A stretch of 8,939 nt of DNA, from the NCBI GenBank assembly GCA_002379855.1, contig DFUX01000027.1:2890-11828 (forward strand), written 5' to 3'. Under the pieces are notes generated by a model. That model was given only the letters and a program-made list of their open reading frames with translations, was not told the origin of the DNA and made no database searches. Made by a program: the position numbers and the translations under genes. Origin of the DNA: Cloacimonetes bacterium UBA4175 (lineage in GTDB: Bacteria > Cloacimonadota > Cloacimonadia > Cloacimonadales > Cloacimonadaceae). Positions 5,677 to 8,939 of this stretch are shown here, one piece after another; within the stretch, counting starts at the first letter, position 1, and each line of letters starts with the position of its first letter.

Positions 5677-8643
5677 ATGAAACACACGGCTATGCTACTA
5701 CTGCTGCTCGCCACCAGCCTGGCTTTTGCCAACCCTGTCTGGACTGAGGACGTCGTGGTGCGGGAAGCGCAGGATCTGAGCTACACTGGCTGCACGCAGC
5801 AAGCAGATGACGGCAGCCTGATCACGCTCTGGACGCAGATACTGGATGGAGAAAACTGCCTGATAGCAAACCGGATCAGCGCGGTGGGCGAGGAGATGTG
5901 GGATTCCCCACTGCGTATCGCGGGTTGCGGCCTGGGCATCGGCGGAGAGCAGATGGTGCGCTGCTCCGACGATAATTATCTGGTCTGCTGGCTGGAAGTA
6001 CAGGGATCCAGCCACGCGAGGCTGATGGCAAACAAGATCGACCTGCAGGGAAACCTGCTCTGGACTGATGGCGGAATCCTGGTCAACAACGATTGCTACT
6101 TCTGGCATGGCGCTACCGTCACCCATTACCTGACCCGCGCCAACAACTCCGGTGGAGCCTACATATTGGTACAGCCGGACCCCAACCTCCCCGCCGCCTA
6201 CGCCTACAAATTGAATGGCAGCGGCAACGACACCTGGAGCCTGATCCAACCTTTGATCCAGGCTGAACAGCAATTGACGCTTAATGACTGCCTTGTACCC
6301 TTAGGAGATTCAGATGGTTTGCTGGTGAGTTATTACGCCACCAGCCAGGCTGAAACCAACTACAACCTTGCAACTTTCAACTATTTGAACGGCTCCATCC
6401 GTTACCACAGAAGCTTCCCTCTGGAGCTGGGAGAAGTGGGTCCGCACGAATTGTTCTTAGAAAGCTATTCTTATTTCTTCGATGCGGTTATGATTGCCCA
6501 AACGGATACCCGGCTGCGTTTCAGGTTGTTTGGATTGGACCTGGAACCTTATATTGAGCAGCCCGAGGATCTGGTACTCAATCCCCAGCCCATGCCGCTT
6601 TCAACACACTTTAAGCTGGATAAGGCCGCTTCGCTTTATTACCGCGTACTGAGCAGCACACCCATCGATGGCGTAACGCAGGTACATTTACATACTTATA
6701 TCTGGCTTCATCACTTGTATTCCCATTTCCAAATCTGGTCTGGAACAAGCGAGGTGAGCTATTTGGACTGGTGTTATGACGACACCATGAAAAAGATAAT
6801 CGTCTGGAGCGACAATTCCGGTCCTTACGCGCCGCTGATCCTGCGCGGCCAGATGATTGACAATTCCATCGGCCAACCGGCATGGCCTGCGGATGGACTG
6901 GTGATCAGTGAAAACTGGGATTCCGGCTGCAAACCCCGGGTCTTCGGCTGGAACACCAATCCCATGTATTTGCTGGTGGAAAAGGGATCCGGAGGCAAGA
7001 GCCTGCGCTTTTTGATGCGGGATTTAGGAGGCAATTCGCTGCTGCCGGCTGCCGATCCGCTGTCCGAAGCGCTTGCTGGTTCAGCCATTCCCATTGCCAG
7101 CCTGGCAGTGAACGGGCACAATGTGCTGATCTATAACGACTCCCGCCATCAAGGCGGAAACTGGCTGTACTTTCAGATACTCAGCGCCAACGGAGAGCTG
7201 CTGCTGCCCGCCGGGGGCGTTCCCATCGGCAGCTATGGGCCAAACATTCGTTTGCTGGGCGCTATCAACTATGGCAGTGACCGCTTTGCCGTGCTTTACT
7301 CCGATACCAACACCTACCTGCAGGTCTTTGACCTGGCGGGTAATCCCCAATGGGCTGGCAACGGACTGCTGATCTCCCCCGGAGCCGCCTACTCCGGCTA
7401 TGCCAAGCTCTGCGAGCATGAGGGCGACATCTATCTGGGCTGGCTGATCGATTATGGAACGGGAACGTCACAACTTTATGGCCAGCGGATCAGCAACCTC
7501 CAAAAGATGTGGGGAGAATCAGGCAGGCTACTGCTCGAAGGGCTCCCGAACCCCAATATCAGGATGGTCAACACCCCGGGACGCTACTTTGCCTGGTTCC
7601 AGCGCAGGTCTGGCAGCAACAACTTTTGCACCTACTGCCTGCTGGTGGACGCCAATGGCGACCTGTTGCCCGGTTGGAACCCTCAGGGCACCAAAATCTT
7701 CGAAGCGGCTGCCACTCCCCAGGTTTGGCCGATCTTCTCAAGCTTGGTGGAAGAAGACCTGGTCTGCCTGATCGCGGGCTATCCCAGCGCTCCCTTCTTC
7801 GCCCAACGGGTCTCACCCCAGGCGGCCTTCCCCTGGACCGAAGCGGGTGTCCTGATCCACGAACCGCACCACCTCACCGTCGGCTGCGCCATCGATGACA
7901 ACGCCCTAAACCTGATCTACGACCACACTGAAGGATCGGGAGCGCGCAGCATACGCCTGCAAAAGGTGATTCTGAACGGAGGGAATCTGGGCTATCAATA
8001 CCCCGGCATACAGATCAATACATCCACCCCGCATGGGCTTGGCAACGTGAGCCTGGCCAGACTGGAAAGCGGCACCCTGCTGGGCGTGTGGAGCGAACAA
8101 AGCAACTATCAGAACGAAGACCGCGACCTGTATTACCGCTTCATCAATCCCGATGGCGAACCGGTGGGCGCCTCCCAATCGTGCTTCGGCTCCCATCAGG
8201 GCGATGCGGACAATCCCAGGATCAGCGCCTTCGGCAACGAGGCTATTGTCTGCTGGAGCGATGAGCGGACGGGAATTCCCGCTGTCGGGCATCTTCAGAC
8301 GGGCGTCTATGCCCAAAAGCTGTCTTACCTGCCCAGTTCCCTGCCCCAGGAACCGGACACCCCCTCTGCCGGGCTGGCCTTTGGCAGATGCCACCCCAAC
8401 CCCTTCCGCGCCAGCGTGCAGGTGAACTGGTCAACCAAAGACGCCCAGCCGGCGGAATTGCTGATCTGCAACATCCGCGGGCAGGTGGTGAAACGCTTCC
8501 GCTATCCGCTGTTGCAGCCGGGAGAACATTCCCTCAACTGGGACGGGAATGACGAACAAGGCCGCCAGGTCGGCTCCGGAGTGTATCTGCTGCGCCTCAG
8601 TAGCGGCAATGAAAGCCGTACCGCCAAGATCCTGCGCTGGTAG
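5677..8643 (+). CDS. Secreted repeat (probable beta-propeller) protein with C-terminal sorting domain, function unknown
   Basis: This 988-residue protein has a clear signal peptide (MKHTAMLLLLLATSLAFA, likely cut after Ala18). I do not recognise a catalytic domain. The body is made of degenerate beta-rich repeats of the pattern x-Q-x-I-x-x-x-G-x-x-x-W-x-x-x-G-x-x-I. Examples are LLWTDGGILV (127-136), PAWPADGLVI (401-410), PQWAGNGLLI (557-566), MWGESGRLLL (611-620) and FPWTEAGVLI (718-727), with VCWSDERTG and YAQKLS near 858-882. Such W/G/Q repeats suggest one or more beta-propellers. Residues about 902-988 are a FlgD-like tail: HPNPF, then CNIRGQVVKRF, LNWDG and GSGVYLLRL, so it probably shares the export route of the divergent C25 peptidase. 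It has about 18 cysteines, many for an exported protein. Binding or adhesion is a guess; no function is shown. Confidence 0.88.
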   Translation: MKHTAMLLLLLATSLAFANPVWTEDVVVREAQDLSYTGCTQQADDGSLITLWTQILDGENCLIANRISAVGEEMWDSPLRIAGCGLGIGGEQMVRCSDDNYLVCWLEVQGSSHARLMANKIDLQGNLLWTDGGILVNNDCYFWHGATVTHYLTRANNSGGAYILVQPDPNLPAAYAYKLNGSGNDTWSLIQPLIQAEQQLTLNDCLVPLGDSDGLLVSYYATSQAETNYNLATFNYLNGSIRYHRSFPLELGEVGPHELFLESYSYFFDAVMIAQTDTRLRFRLFGLDLEPYIEQPEDLVLNPQPMPLSTHFKLDKAASLYYRVLSSTPIDGVTQVHLHTYIWLHHLYSHFQIWSGTSEVSYLDWCYDDTMKKIIVWSDNSGPYAPLILRGQMIDNSIGQPAWPADGLVISENWDSGCKPRVFGWNTNPMYLLVEKGSGGKSLRFLMRDLGGNSLLPAADPLSEALAGSAIPIASLAVNGHNVLIYNDSRHQGGNWLYFQILSANGELLLPAGGVPIGSYGPNIRLLGAINYGSDRFAVLYSDTNTYLQVFDLAGNPQWAGNGLLISPGAAYSGYAKLCEHEGDIYLGWLIDYGTGTSQLYGQRISNLQKMWGESGRLLLEGLPNPNIRMVNTPGRYFAWFQRRSGSNNFCTYCLLVDANGDLLPGWNPQGTKIFEAAATPQVWPIFSSLVEEDLVCLIAGYPSAPFFAQRVSPQAAFPWTEAGVLIHEPHHLTVGCAIDDNALNLIYDHTEGSGARSIRLQKVILNGGNLGYQYPGIQINTSTPHGLGNVSLARLESGTLLGVWSEQSNYQNEDRDLYYRFINPDGEPVGASQSCFGSHQGDADNPRISAFGNEAIVCWSDERTGIPAVGHLQTGVYAQKLSYLPSSLPQEPDTPSAGLAFGRCHPNPFRASVQVNWSTKDAQPAELLICNIRGQVVKRFRYPLLQPGEHSLNWDGNDEQGRQVGSGVYLLRLSSGNESRTAKILRW

Positions 8644-8666
8644 CCATTCCATAAAAACCTTATTAC

Positions 8667-8694
8667 AAGAGGGAAGCGCTTGCTTTCCTCTTTT
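8667..8694 (+). terminator. Rho-independent terminator of the 988-residue protein gene
   Basis: An 11-bp stem with one G-U pair (8667-8677 with 8682-8692, arms AAGAGGGAAGC and GCTTTCCTCTT) closes a GCTT tetraloop and ends in a run of four T at 8691-8694. It lies 23 bp after the TAG stop codon. The U-tract is short, but the position and stem are right. Confidence 0.75.
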
Positions 8695-8721
8695 GTATAT
8701 CCTGCCGCTTTTCGGCTCTGC

Positions 8722-8746
8722 GCGAAGCTAACTCTGTTTAGCTTGC
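8722..8746. repeat. Short inverted repeat downstream of the terminator
   Basis: AAGCTAA (8725-8731) and TTAGCTT (8738-8744) form a 7-bp stem with a 6-base loop. Two further GC pairs (8722-8723 with 8745-8746) extend it across one bulged G. No T-tract follows. It may be part of the right-end repeat region. Confidence 0.45.
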
Positions 8747-8768
8747 AATATTACGACTGGCTTGCCTC

Positions 8769-8809
8769 AAAAGACTGGATCACGGGTCAAGCCCGTGATG
8801 ACACGGTAT
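8769..8809. repeat. Palindromic repeat core, copy 3
   Basis: AAAAGACTGGATC opens this copy as it opens copy 2 at 135. ATCACGGG (8779-8786) pairs perfectly with CCCGTGAT (8792-8799) around a TCAAG loop, and GATGACACGGTAT follows. Relative to copy 1 the stem differs by C to A on the left arm and G to T on the right arm, which preserves pairing. This is the uninterrupted counterpart of copy 2. Confidence 0.8.
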
Positions 8810-8902
8810 ATAGTCTGGTAGGGTCTGTTTCGGGGTCTGGTGGACTTGTTTCCACTATTCAACCTTTTCACCTTTTCACGAAATACTTAGAATAATCTCC
8901 AC

Positions 8903-8939
8903 AATCCTTCATAGCGCCCTCCCTTGCTGCTACAGCGTT
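8903..8939. repeat. Right copy of terminal direct repeat (cut by window end)
   Basis: It matches 400-436: the first 29 bp are identical and the remainder has two mismatches. The window ends inside the similarity, so the true extent is unknown. It lies about 100 bp after palindromic copy 3, in the same order and orientation as at the left end, where the gap is longer. Confidence 0.85.

Larger units (their letters stand above)
8644..8939. other. Right-end non-coding region with repeat family
   Basis: After the stop codon at 8643 there is a terminator, a short inverted repeat, palindromic copy 3, a tail (GGTATATAGTCTGGTAG, CTGTTTCGGGG) resembling 220-250, and the direct repeat copy. Short frames across it have no ribosome-binding site or recognisable translation. 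I see no gene here. Confidence 0.7.

Noticed and set aside
1..8939. Composite transposon bounded by the end repeats
   Set aside because: There is no transposase, no terminal inverted repeats and no target-site duplication visible. The repeats are in direct orientation and look like interspersed intergenic repeats.

Overview
The window holds three intact protein genes between repeat-rich, apparently non-coding ends. The organism is most likely a member of the Fibrobacteres-Chlorobi-Bacteroidetes superphylum or a related lineage, with Candidatus Cloacimonadota as my best guess. Two large exported proteins end in the FlgD-like/type IX secretion-style tail (PNPFNP..., then W-D-G, then S-G-V-Y-x-x-R-L) that is common in that group. 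The phosphoglycerate dehydrogenase is of the short, ACT-less kind I associate with Bacteroidetes-like lineages. The taxon is an inference, since there is no rRNA or other marker here.

Layout. Positions 1-689 hold no convincing gene. They carry two copies of a palindromic repeat core, one expanded into a long nested hairpin, plus short motifs spaced about 9-13 bp apart and a further hairpin region. Positions 690-1610 (minus) encode a SerA-type D-3-phosphoglycerate dehydrogenase, followed by a clear rho-independent terminator at 642-668. Positions 1688-5299 (minus) encode a 1203-residue secreted gingipain-like C25 cysteine peptidase with an integrin-like calcium-binding repeat region and a C-terminal sorting-type domain. 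A 377-bp divergent intergenic region (5300-5676) holds candidate promoters for both directions. Positions 5677-8643 (plus) encode a 988-residue secreted repeat protein of unknown function, also with a sorting-type tail, closed by a terminator at 8667-8694. Positions 8644-8939 return to the same repeat family in the same orientation as the left end.

How the genes relate. The two exported proteins are transcribed divergently and probably use the same outer-membrane export and anchoring route, as a surface protease and a surface or extracellular repeat protein. No secretion machinery is encoded in the window. serA lies 77 bp downstream of the protease gene on the same strand. It has its own strong ribosome-binding site and a plausible promoter, so its link to the protease is probably positional, although I see no terminator between them and read-through is possible.

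The most unusual material is non-coding: a palindromic repeat family whose stems change in a compensatory way, one copy of which carries a 49-bp insertion in the loop that rebuilds a longer nested hairpin, and a 37-bp direct repeat shared by both ends of the window.
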